Translations under genes and position numbers: made by a program | Notes under the pieces: model-generated | The model's database searches: none | Told to the model about the DNA's origin: nothing | The model's input: only the letters and a program-made list of their open reading frames with translations | Part shown: piece by piece, positions 1 to 8,507 of the stretch | Layout: each line of letters opens with the position of its first letter | Numbering within the stretch: the first letter of the stretch is position 1 | From: Methylophaga sp. | Lineage (GTDB): Bacteria; Pseudomonadota; Gammaproteobacteria; Nitrosococcales; Methylophagaceae | DNA length: 10,361 bases | NCBI RefSeq assembly: GCF_030651745.1 | Contig: NZ_JAUSCC010000084.1 | Coordinates: 1 to 10,361 of the forward strand | Direction: 5' to 3'

Positions 1-38
1 TGCTTGCAATAACCGCGTAACTGTTGCAATAAATCCAT
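1..38 (-). CDS. Possible 5' end of a divergent gene (partial)
   Basis: Reading leftwards, an ATG at 38-36 opens a frame that stays open to the window edge and encodes MDLLQQLRGYCK. An AGG about 10 bases upstream could serve as a weak ribosome binding site. In other gammaproteobacteria a lipoprotein or TPR gene is often divergent from hemA, which makes a gene here plausible. Twelve codons are too few to name a family, and an open frame this short is expected by chance. Confidence 0.3.
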   Translation of the reverse strand, partial: MDLLQQLRGYCK

Positions 39-64
39 AATTCAACGACCTGACTGATTGAGTT

Positions 65-73
65 TGATAGAAT
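65..73 (+). promoter_or_regulatory. Candidate extended -10 promoter for hemA-prfA
   Basis: The element TGA followed by TAGAAT fits an extended -10 promoter (TGn plus a 5/6 match to TATAAT), with the hexamer at 68-73. No good -35 hexamer lies at normal spacing, which is common for extended -10 promoters. Transcription would begin near 80 and leave a leader of about 80 bases before hemA. This is inferred from sequence alone. Confidence 0.4.
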
Positions 74-120
74 GGTGAATTAATTTTGTCCAGACCTAAT
101 ATCAGACAACTTAGCTGAAG

Positions 121-138
121 GCTGTAAAGTTTAACAGC
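121..138 (+). other. Small inverted repeat in the hemA leader
   Basis: GCTGT at 121-125 and ACAGC at 134-138 form a 5-bp stem around an A/T-rich 8-base loop, ending 21 bases before the hemA ATG. It could be a weak mRNA hairpin or a small operator. The stem is short enough to arise by chance. Confidence 0.2.
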
Positions 139-159
139 ATACAACACGACTCCTTAATT

Positions 160-1419
160 ATGCATCTTGTCACTTACGGCATTAATCACACAACCGCTCC
201 GGTTGCTGTGCGCGAGAAGCTTAGCTTTGATGCTGATAAACTGCCTTTGGCTTTAGCGTCACTGATGTTAAATGACAGTGTGATTGAAGCGGTCATTGTC
301 TCAACCTGCAATCGCACCGAAATATACTGTCACCTTGACGTGGATTATGACAATAGCGTCTTGCTATGGTTGCATAACTTTCAGCAACAAGATGCGAATA
401 CCTTACAGTCCTATCTTTACCACTATGAAGGCGCTGATGCGGTAAGACACTTGTTCCGGGTTGCCTGTGGTCTGGATTCATTGGTGCTGGGTGAGCCGCA
501 AATCCTTGGTCAGCTCAAAACCGCCTACACCCAGGCTTTGAATGCCCATGCGCTGGGTAAATCACTTGGAAGACTGTTTCAACATGCCTTTGCCGTTGCC
601 AAACAAGTACGTACTGATACCGCGATTGGCAATAGCCCGGTTTCCGTCGCATTTGCAGCGGTAAGTCTGGCTAAACAGATCTTCAGTAATCTGGCCGAAT
701 CCACCGCCTTATTAATCGGTGCCGGTGAAACCATTGAACTGGTGGCGCGCCACTTGTTTGATAATGGCATTAAACGGCTGATTATTGCCAATCGCACGGT
801 TGAAAGAGCCCATATGCTGGCAACCTCAGTGAACGGTTATGCCATCAGTTTAAGTGAAATACCCGCTCATCTAGCCGAAGCTGACATCGTCATCAGCTCG
901 ACTGCCAGCCAACTGCCTATTTTAGGTAAGGGTACGGTTGAAAGCGCCCTGAAACAACGTAAACGTAGACCGATTTTTATGGTGGATATTGCCGTACCTC
1001 GTGATATTGAAGCCGAAGTCGGCCAGCTGGAAGATATCTATCTTTATACCGTTGATGATCTGCACGACATTATTGAAGAAAATTTACAATCTCGCCGGGA
1101 TGCGGCTAAGCAAGCTGAAGAAATCATTGATACCCAGGCCGATCATTTTGCCGGCTGGATGCGTAGTCAGGATGCCGTTCCGGTCATTAGAGCGATTCGT
1201 GATCAGGGACAATTACTCAGCATGCAATCAGTCGATAAAGCCTTACGTCAACTGGAGCAAGGCATGAATGCTGAAATGGTCATGACTGAACTGGCCCGCA
1301 CGCTGACGAATAAACTATTACACGAACCCAGTAGACAACTGCGGCTGTCAGCATTTGAATCAGATGAGAATAATCCAATGATCGATGCTGCCCGCCGTTT
1401 ATTTAACATTAAGGATTGA
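160..1419 (+). CDS. hemA: Glutamyl-tRNA reductase
   Basis: Cytoplasmic enzyme that reduces the glutamate of Glu-tRNA(Glu) with NADPH to glutamate-1-semialdehyde, the first committed step of the C5 route to 5-aminolevulinate and haem. At 419 residues it has the usual length. The N-terminus (LVTYGINHTTAPVAVREK) aligns with family starts and supports the ATG at 160. The catalytic cysteine is C50 in STCNRTE; GLDSLVLGEPQILGQLK lies at about 104-120. The NADPH-binding Rossmann region begins at LLIGAGE (184-190) with NRT at 211-213, and the rest is the helical dimerisation domain. No purine-rich Shine-Dalgarno precedes the start; the preceding bases are pyrimidine-rich (ACTCCTTAATT), so initiation may be weak or depend on something else. 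The gene is followed after three bases by prfA, the common gammaproteobacterial order. Confidence 0.97.
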   Translation: MHLVTYGINHTTAPVAVREKLSFDADKLPLALASLMLNDSVIEAVIVSTCNRTEIYCHLDVDYDNSVLLWLHNFQQQDANTLQSYLYHYEGADAVRHLFRVACGLDSLVLGEPQILGQLKTAYTQALNAHALGKSLGRLFQHAFAVAKQVRTDTAIGNSPVSVAFAAVSLAKQIFSNLAESTALLIGAGETIELVARHLFDNGIKRLIIANRTVERAHMLATSVNGYAISLSEIPAHLAEADIVISSTASQLPILGKGTVESALKQRKRRPIFMVDIAVPRDIEAEVGQLEDIYLYTVDDLHDIIEENLQSRRDAAKQAEEIIDTQADHFAGWMRSQDAVPVIRAIRDQGQLLSMQSVDKALRQLEQGMNAEMVMTELARTLTNKLLHEPSRQLRLSAFESDENNPMIDAARRLFNIKD

Positions 1420-1422
1420 TCT

Positions 1423-3965
<2,543 letters not shown>

Positions 3966-4001
3966 ATATTTCGCCGCTCTTCGCTACATTTAGAAACAAA
4001 A

Positions 4002-4874
4002 TTAAATACTTTGCCGCTTTTTTTGCATCATTTGTTCGACAAACGGCGTCAAAATAACTTCTATCGCCAGCCCCATTTTCACGCCCGGCACCACAAGATT
4101 ATTGGGTCGTGACATAAACGAATCTTTTAACATCGACAGGTAATAGGGAAAATCGGCCATCTTGGGATCTTTAAACCGAATAACACACAGACTTTCATCT
4201 GCGGTCGGAATTTCATGCATTACAAACGGGTTGGAAGTATCGATCAGCGGCACTCGTTGAAAGTTGATATGAGTACGGGAAAACTGCGGAATGATGTGGT
4301 GGATATAATCCGGCATGCGTTTGAGGATAATATCGACAACAGCATCCTGAGAATAACCACGATTCGAACAATCACGTTTGATCTTTTGAATCCATTCGAT
4401 GTTGATCACCGGCACCACACCAATCAGTAAATCAGTATGTTGGGCGATATTCACTTCATCTGTGACGATACCGCCGTGCAGGCCTTCATAAAACAGCAAA
4501 TCACTGTCATCATCCAGCTGTTCCCAATCGGTAAACGTACCGGGTGGCTGATTAAATTTTACCGCCTCAGATTCATCATGAATGTAATGACGCTTTTCGC
4601 CGCGTCCGGTTTCTGAGTAGGTCCGGAACAAACTTTCCAATCTATCAAGACAATTGGCTTCCGGTCCGAAGTGGGTCAGTGAACGTCCAGCCGATTCAGC
4701 GGCTGCCACTGCGGCGCGCATCTCTTCACGGTTATATCGATGAAAGCTGTCGCCTTCTACCACCACCGGCTTAACATTGGTGCGGCGAAAAACATCCTCA
4801 AACGCACGTTTTACAGTGGATGTTCCGGCACCGGATGAACCCGTTACCGCAATAATCGGATGGGATACAGACAA
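4002..4874 (-). CDS. prkB: Phosphoribulokinase, E. coli PrkB type
   Basis: P-loop kinase of the phosphoribulokinase/uridine kinase superfamily, predicted to convert ribulose 5-phosphate and ATP to ribulose 1,5-bisphosphate. The 290 residues align along their length with E. coli PrkB as I recall it. Visible residues are the P-loop GSSGAGTS (12-19), GDSFHRYNR with D42 and R49, Walker B LLFYEGLHGG with E130, the basic segment KIKRDCSNRG (R167, D168, R172), and PQFSRTHINFQRVPLIDTSNPF. These match the catalytic and sugar-phosphate positions described for the Rhodobacter enzyme, so activity is likely retained. The start is TTG at 4874-4872, six bases after a perfect AGGAGG (complement of 4881-4886), and gives the PrkB-like N-terminus MSVSHPIIAVTG. 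It follows purD by 26 bases. No RuBisCO or other Calvin-cycle gene is in view, so its physiological role is uncertain. Confidence 0.93.
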   Translation of the reverse strand: MSVSHPIIAVTGSSGAGTSTVKRAFEDVFRRTNVKPVVVEGDSFHRYNREEMRAAVAAAESAGRSLTHFGPEANCLDRLESLFRTYSETGRGEKRHYIHDESEAVKFNQPPGTFTDWEQLDDDSDLLFYEGLHGGIVTDEVNIAQHTDLLIGVVPVINIEWIQKIKRDCSNRGYSQDAVVDIILKRMPDYIHHIIPQFSRTHINFQRVPLIDTSNPFVMHEIPTADESLCVIRFKDPKMADFPYYLSMLKDSFMSRPNNLVVPGVKMGLAIEVILTPFVEQMMQKKRQSI

Positions 4875-4886
4875 TTCAGCCCTCCT
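4875..4886 (-). promoter_or_regulatory. Strong ribosome binding site for the prkB TTG start
   Basis: On the minus strand a full AGGAGG (4886-4881) sits six bases before the TTG at 4874. It is the best Shine-Dalgarno I noticed in the window, and it supports the rare TTG codon as the true start of prkB. Confidence 0.8.
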
Positions 4887-4900
4887 CTTAAAGTGGTAAC

Positions 4901-6196
4901 TTATGCGTTTTGCTGTTGCTCGCGGGCCACTGCACGATAAGCGATATCAGTCCGGTAATAGGCATCTTGCCAGTGAATTTTTGCTACGCCAGCATAAGCC
5001 TGCTGCTGAGCAGCCGCCACACCATGACCCAGCGCGGTAACACATAATACGCGGCCACCAGCAGTAACGACGTTACCTTGATCAAATGCTGTTCCGGCAT
5101 GAAATACGCGAGTATCCGCCGAATCCACTACATCCAAACCTGTAATTACATCACCTTTTTTATAACTGTCCGGATAACCACCAGCAGCCATTACCACGCC
5201 AACTGCAGCACGTGGATCCCATTCAGCAGTGACTTGATCCAGACGTTTATCCAAAGCGGCTTCACATAACTCGACTAAATCAGAAAGCAGACGCATCAAG
5301 ATTGGTTGAGTTTCCGGATCGCCAAACCGGCAGTTGTATTCCACTACCCGTGGCGCGCCCATTTCATCAATCATCAGGCCCGCATATAAAAAGCCAGTGT
5401 ATGGTCGACCGTCTGCGGCCATGCCTTTTACTGTAGGCACAATCACTTCACGCATTACCCGGTCAAACACGGTATCGGTGACCACGGGCGCTGGAGAATA
5501 AGCTCCCATGCCGCCAGTATTTGGTCCTTTATCGCCGTTATCACGTGCTTTATGATCCTGAGACGTTGCCAACGGCAGAATATTTTCGCCATCGACCATC
5601 ACGATAAAACTAGCTTCTTCGCCAGCCATAAAGTCTTCAATGACAACACGATGACCAGCTTCGCCAAAGGCATTGCCGGATAACATATCTTCAACGGCAG
5701 CGATGGCTTCTTCAACCGTCTGCGCCACGATAACGCCTTTACCTGCAGCCAGACCGTCCGCTTTTACAACGATGGGCGCGCCACGTTCCAGAATGTATTC
5801 AATCGCATTAGAGATATTGGTAAAGACTTGATAGGCAGCTGTGGGAATTTGGTGACGGGCAAGAAAATCTTTGGTGAAGGATTTAGAGGCTTCCAGTTGT
5901 GCCGCTTCCTTACTCGGGCCGAAACAGCGTAAACCGGCTTTTTCAAAAGCATCAACCACGCCTTTGACTAATGGAATTTCAGGGCCGACAACGGTTAAAC
6001 CGATATCATTCTGCTGCGCAAAAGCAACCAGCGCATCAATATCATCAACCGCAATGGCGACATTGCTGACACCTTCTTCGTTTGCGGTTCCCGGATTGCC
6101 CGGGGCAACAAAAACTTCACTGCAACGCGGTGATTGTTTGAGTTTCCAAGCCAGCGCATGTTCACGACCGCCACTACCAATGACCAGAACTTTCAT
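4901..6196 (-). CDS. purD: Phosphoribosylamine-glycine ligase (GARS)
   Basis: ATP-grasp enzyme joining 5-phosphoribosylamine and glycine to form glycinamide ribonucleotide, the second step of de novo purine synthesis. I take the ATG at 6196, giving 431 residues (E. coli 429) with the classic N-terminus MKVLVIGSGGREHALAWKL. The frame stays open 63 bases further up, but that part has no family resemblance. Other signatures are VVKADGLAAGKGV (143-155), the ATP-grasp segment DKGPNTGGMGAYSP (222-235) and VVEYNCRFGDPETQ (284-297). The single-domain length excludes a fusion with PurM or PurN. The ribosome binding site is weak (ACAAGATA). It heads the minus-strand run. The frequent partner purH is not on either side, so purD may be regulated apart from the other purine genes. 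Confidence 0.97.
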   Translation of the reverse strand: MKVLVIGSGGREHALAWKLKQSPRCSEVFVAPGNPGTANEEGVSNVAIAVDDIDALVAFAQQNDIGLTVVGPEIPLVKGVVDAFEKAGLRCFGPSKEAAQLEASKSFTKDFLARHQIPTAAYQVFTNISNAIEYILERGAPIVVKADGLAAGKGVIVAQTVEEAIAAVEDMLSGNAFGEAGHRVVIEDFMAGEEASFIVMVDGENILPLATSQDHKARDNGDKGPNTGGMGAYSPAPVVTDTVFDRVMREVIVPTVKGMAADGRPYTGFLYAGLMIDEMGAPRVVEYNCRFGDPETQPILMRLLSDLVELCEAALDKRLDQVTAEWDPRAAVGVVMAAGGYPDSYKKGDVITGLDVVDSADTRVFHAGTAFDQGNVVTAGGRVLCVTALGHGVAAAQQQAYAGVAKIHWQDAYYRTDIAYRAVAREQQQNA

Positions 6197-6231
6197 TATC
6201 TTGTTGCCATACCTGCTAAAAGAAACGGCCA

Positions 6232-6259
6232 ATGATACCGTAGATGACTGTATAACCAA
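6232..6259 (-). promoter_or_regulatory. Candidate sigma-70 promoter for the purD run
   Basis: On the minus strand, TTGGTT (complement of 6254-6259) and TATCAT (complement of 6232-6237, 5/6 match to TATAAT) are separated by 16 bases. Transcription would begin near 6225 and leave a leader of about 30 bases before the purD ATG. No PurR-type box (ACGCAAACGTTTGCGT-like) is visible nearby. Confidence 0.45.
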
Positions 6260-6310
6260 ATATTAATAGGTGGGCATTACAGTCCAATAATCGCCTGAAT
6301 ATGGCGCAGA

Positions 6311-6339
6311 TTGTAACTGTGCCGACTTTTCATTATTGT
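6311..6339 (+). promoter_or_regulatory. Candidate promoter for the LOG-family gene
   Basis: TTGTAA (6311-6316) and TATTGT (6334-6339) lie 17 bases apart, each a 4/6 match to the sigma-70 hexamers, about 30 bases before the GTG at 6371. The match is modest, but position and spacing fit, and the intergenic region must hold a plus-strand promoter. Confidence 0.3.
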
Positions 6340-6370
6340 GATGAACAAGACCTAAGTCAGGAAATAATTT

Positions 6371-7042
6371 GTGGAAGATTTAAAAACCTCGGAAGCCTGG
6401 CGGGTTTTCCGTATTCAATCAGAATTGATCGATGGCATCGAAACGCTCAACGGGCTTGGCCCCGCAGTGTCTATTTTCGGTAGTGCCTGTTTACGTGAAG
6501 ACTCGCCGTATTATCAAGCAGCTAAACAAGTGGCTCAGTCACTTTCACAAGCTAAATTCTCGGTGATTACCGGCGGCGGTCCCGGCATTATGCATGCGGC
6601 CAATGCCGGAGCATTCAAACAAGGCTCACACTCGGTCGGCCTTAACATTGAATTGCCAATGGAGCAGCAACCCAATCCAAATCAGGATATCAGCCTGAGT
6701 TTCCGTTACTTTTTTGTCCGCAAACTGATGTTTGTTAAATCATCAATGGGCTATGTGGTCTTTCCGGGCGGCTTCGGCACACTGGATGAATTCTTTGAAG
6801 CATTAACGCTGATCCAAAGCCGCAAAATACGCCACTTTCCCGTTGTTCTGTTTGGTTCAGAATATTGGAAAGGGCTGATTGACTGGCTACGTGCTGAAGT
6901 TCTGCGTATCGGCTGTATTCAAAACGAAGATCTGGAGATCTTCCATTTAGTCGATACCCCCGAAGAGGTTTTGCCAATCATTCAGAAACATTTTGCCGAC
7001 CTCGGTGCACATCCTGAAGATGATCAGCGTTTTCCTGTCTGA
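6371..7042 (+). CDS. LOG/TIGR00730-family nucleotide monophosphate phosphoribohydrolase
   Basis: Rossmann-fold protein of the LOG ('lysine decarboxylase-like') family. Characterised members cleave the N-glycosidic bond of nucleoside 5'-monophosphates, releasing base and ribose 5-phosphate; plant LOG acts on cytokinin ribotides. The 223 residues carry VSIFGSACLRED (33-44), the phosphate-binding VITGGGPGIMHAANAGA (65-81), the R117-K118 pair in FFVRKLMF and the catalytic PGGFGTLDE (132-140). It is not a lysine decarboxylase despite older labels. The start is GTG at 6371, eight bases after AGGA (6359-6362). It runs in the same direction as hemN, 86 bases ahead. The true substrate cannot be told from sequence. 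Confidence 0.9.
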   Translation: MEDLKTSEAWRVFRIQSELIDGIETLNGLGPAVSIFGSACLREDSPYYQAAKQVAQSLSQAKFSVITGGGPGIMHAANAGAFKQGSHSVGLNIELPMEQQPNPNQDISLSFRYFFVRKLMFVKSSMGYVVFPGGFGTLDEFFEALTLIQSRKIRHFPVVLFGSEYWKGLIDWLRAEVLRIGCIQNEDLEIFHLVDTPEEVLPIIQKHFADLGAHPEDDQRFPV

Positions 7043-7052
7043 TCTGGATCAA
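7039..7052. promoter_or_regulatory. FNR/Anr-type binding site upstream of hemN
   Basis: CTGAT-CTGG-ATCAA matches nine of the ten fixed bases of the FNR/Anr consensus TTGATNNNNATCAA. It overlaps the stop codon of the LOG-family gene. Its centre (7045.5) lies about 60 bases before the start expected from the TATAAT at 7093-7098, close to the class I FNR position (-61.5). Alternatively it lies near -41.5/-42.5 of a start using the weaker GATAAA at 7076-7081, the class II position. The downstream gene is the oxygen-independent coproporphyrinogen oxidase, a known FNR/Anr target type in other proteobacteria. The regulator itself is not in the window. Confidence 0.6.
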
Positions 7053-7092
7053 TAAAACCGGCGTTAGCCACTCGCGATAAAAAGCGGCTGTT

Positions 7093-7098
7093 TATAAT
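7093..7098 (+). promoter_or_regulatory. -10 element of the hemN promoter
   Basis: A perfect TATAAT with no recognisable -35 hexamer at normal distance, as expected for an activator-dependent promoter. It predicts a start near 7105 and a leader of about 24 bases before the ATG at 7129. Confidence 0.5.
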
Positions 7099-7128
7099 CA
7101 TTTGCCACACTGTTACAAGGCTTTGGTT

Positions 7129-8502
7129 ATGCAAAATCAGTTGATCGTGAACCGCCAACTTATTCAGAAATACGATACGGCCGGGCCAAGATATACCTCG
7201 TATCCCACCGCGCTGGAATTTCACGAAGACTTCAAAGCAAAACAATTCGTGCAACATGCCGAACTGTCCAACCAGCGTGGCGGGCCGCTGTCTTTGTATT
7301 TCCATCTGCCGTTTTGCGATACCGTGTGTTTTTATTGCGCCTGCAACAAAATCATCACCAAAAACCGCGATCATGCCGCGCCATATCTGGAAAACATCTA
7401 TAAAGAACTTGCCCTCAAAGCCGCATTAGTCGATACCAACAGACCGGTAACGCAACTACATTGGGGCGGTGGTACGCCTACCTTTATCAGTGAACAGCAA
7501 ATGCAGGAGCTGATGGATGAAACCCGGCGTCATTTTCATATTGCTGACGACGCTGATATTTCTATTGAAATCGATCCGCGCGAAGCTGACGCCAATACCA
7601 TCGCTCTGTTAAAGAAATTAGGCTTTAACCGTATCAGTCTCGGGGTGCAAGATTTTGATCCGGCTGTGCAAAAAGCCGTAAACCGCATTCAATCAGAAGC
7701 CGAAACACTTGCCGTGATTGATGCCGCTCGTCAGCTTCAGTTTCGCTCTATCAGCATTGATTTGATTTACGGTTTACCGCTGCAAACGCTGGCGGGTTTT
7801 AATACCACACTAGATAAAATCATTGCCGCCGATCCGGATCGTATCTCGCTATTTAATTACGCTCACATGCCAAGCCTGTTTAAAACACAGCGTCAGATTA
7901 AGAGTGAAGACTTACCTACTGCCGAGCAAAAACTGAGCATATTGCAGCTGTCTATCGAGAAATTAACTCAGGCTGGCTACCAATATATCGGTATGGATCA
8001 TTTCGCCAAACCCGATGATGAACTGAGTCTGGCCCAGCAACAGAATCGTTTACATCGAAATTTCCAGGGCTACGCCACCCATGCCGAATGCGATCTGATC
8101 GGCTTTGGCATCACATCGATTGGCAATATTGGCGACGCCTATGCTCAGAATGTAAAAACCCTGCTTGAATACGATAATCTGCTCAAACAAAACCAACTGC
8201 CGTTAATGCGTGGTCTCAGCCTGACAGATGATGACAAACTGCGCCGCAACATCATCACCCGTTTAATCTGTGATTTTGAACTGAGCATTGTGGAAATCGA
8301 ACAGGATTACGGTATCCAATTTAAAGAATATTTCGCGGATGCATATCCTCAACTTGAAGAATTTGCCGAAGACGGCCTGTTGCAGTATAACTGGAAATCA
8401 ATTGTGGTCTTACCCGCTGGACGCCTGTTAATACGTAATATCTGCATGGTGTTTGATAAATACAGTCAACAGACAAAACAGCGATTTTCCAAAGTTATAT
8501 AG
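7129..8502 (+). CDS. hemN: Oxygen-independent coproporphyrinogen III oxidase (radical SAM)
   Basis: Radical-SAM enzyme that decarboxylates coproporphyrinogen III to protoporphyrinogen IX without O2. The start at 7129 gives 457 residues, the E. coli length, and has AAGG (7117-7120) eight bases upstream; a TTG nine codons earlier lacks such support. The 4Fe-4S/SAM motif is C63-x3-C67-x2-C70-x-C72 in PFCDTVCFYCACNK, the true HemN pattern rather than that of HemW. GGGTPTF (113-119) is the SAM-binding glycine motif. The N-terminal IQKYDTAGPRYTSYPTALEF and the C-terminal RLLIRNICMVFDKY are HemN hallmarks. The upstream FNR/Anr-type site suggests induction at low oxygen. It is five bases from the ClC gene and so probably co-transcribed with it. 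Confidence 0.97.
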   Translation: MQNQLIVNRQLIQKYDTAGPRYTSYPTALEFHEDFKAKQFVQHAELSNQRGGPLSLYFHLPFCDTVCFYCACNKIITKNRDHAAPYLENIYKELALKAALVDTNRPVTQLHWGGGTPTFISEQQMQELMDETRRHFHIADDADISIEIDPREADANTIALLKKLGFNRISLGVQDFDPAVQKAVNRIQSEAETLAVIDAARQLQFRSISIDLIYGLPLQTLAGFNTTLDKIIAADPDRISLFNYAHMPSLFKTQRQIKSEDLPTAEQKLSILQLSIEKLTQAGYQYIGMDHFAKPDDELSLAQQQNRLHRNFQGYATHAECDLIGFGITSIGNIGDAYAQNVKTLLEYDNLLKQNQLPLMRGLSLTDDDKLRRNIITRLICDFELSIVEIEQDYGIQFKEYFADAYPQLEEFAEDGLLQYNWKSIVVLPAGRLLIRNICMVFDKYSQQTKQRFSKVI

Positions 8503-8507
8503 GGCTG

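Noticed and set aside
4..32. Direct repeat TTGCAATAA (4-12 and 24-32)
   Set aside because: Two 9-base A/T-rich copies 20 bp apart at the window edge; no third copy and possibly inside a coding sequence, so no iteron or operator claim is justified.
58..71. FNR/Anr-like sequence TTGAG-TTTG-ATAGA upstream of hemA
   Set aside because: Only 7 of 10 consensus bases match and the second half-site is poor; the same bases are better explained as the extended -10 promoter.
6197..6259. N-terminal extension of PurD by 21 residues
   Set aside because: The family N-terminus begins at MKVLVIGSGG (6196), and the extension would overlap the best purD promoter candidate.
5871..6266. 131-codon frame antisense to purD
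   Set aside because: It lies almost wholly opposite a clearly real gene and looks like a shadow frame of it. The other long antisense frames (for example 1248-1508 and 3771-4112) were rejected for the same reason.
6301..6483. 60-codon plus-strand frame starting in the purD/LOG intergenic region
   Set aside because: It has no ribosome binding site, resembles nothing I know, and runs out of frame over the first 113 bases of the LOG-family gene.
7102..7128. Upstream TTG start adding nine residues to HemN
   Set aside because: The added residues have no family match, the TTG has no ribosome binding site, and it would lie almost on the predicted transcript start; the ATG at 7129 has AAGG at good spacing and gives the E. 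coli length.
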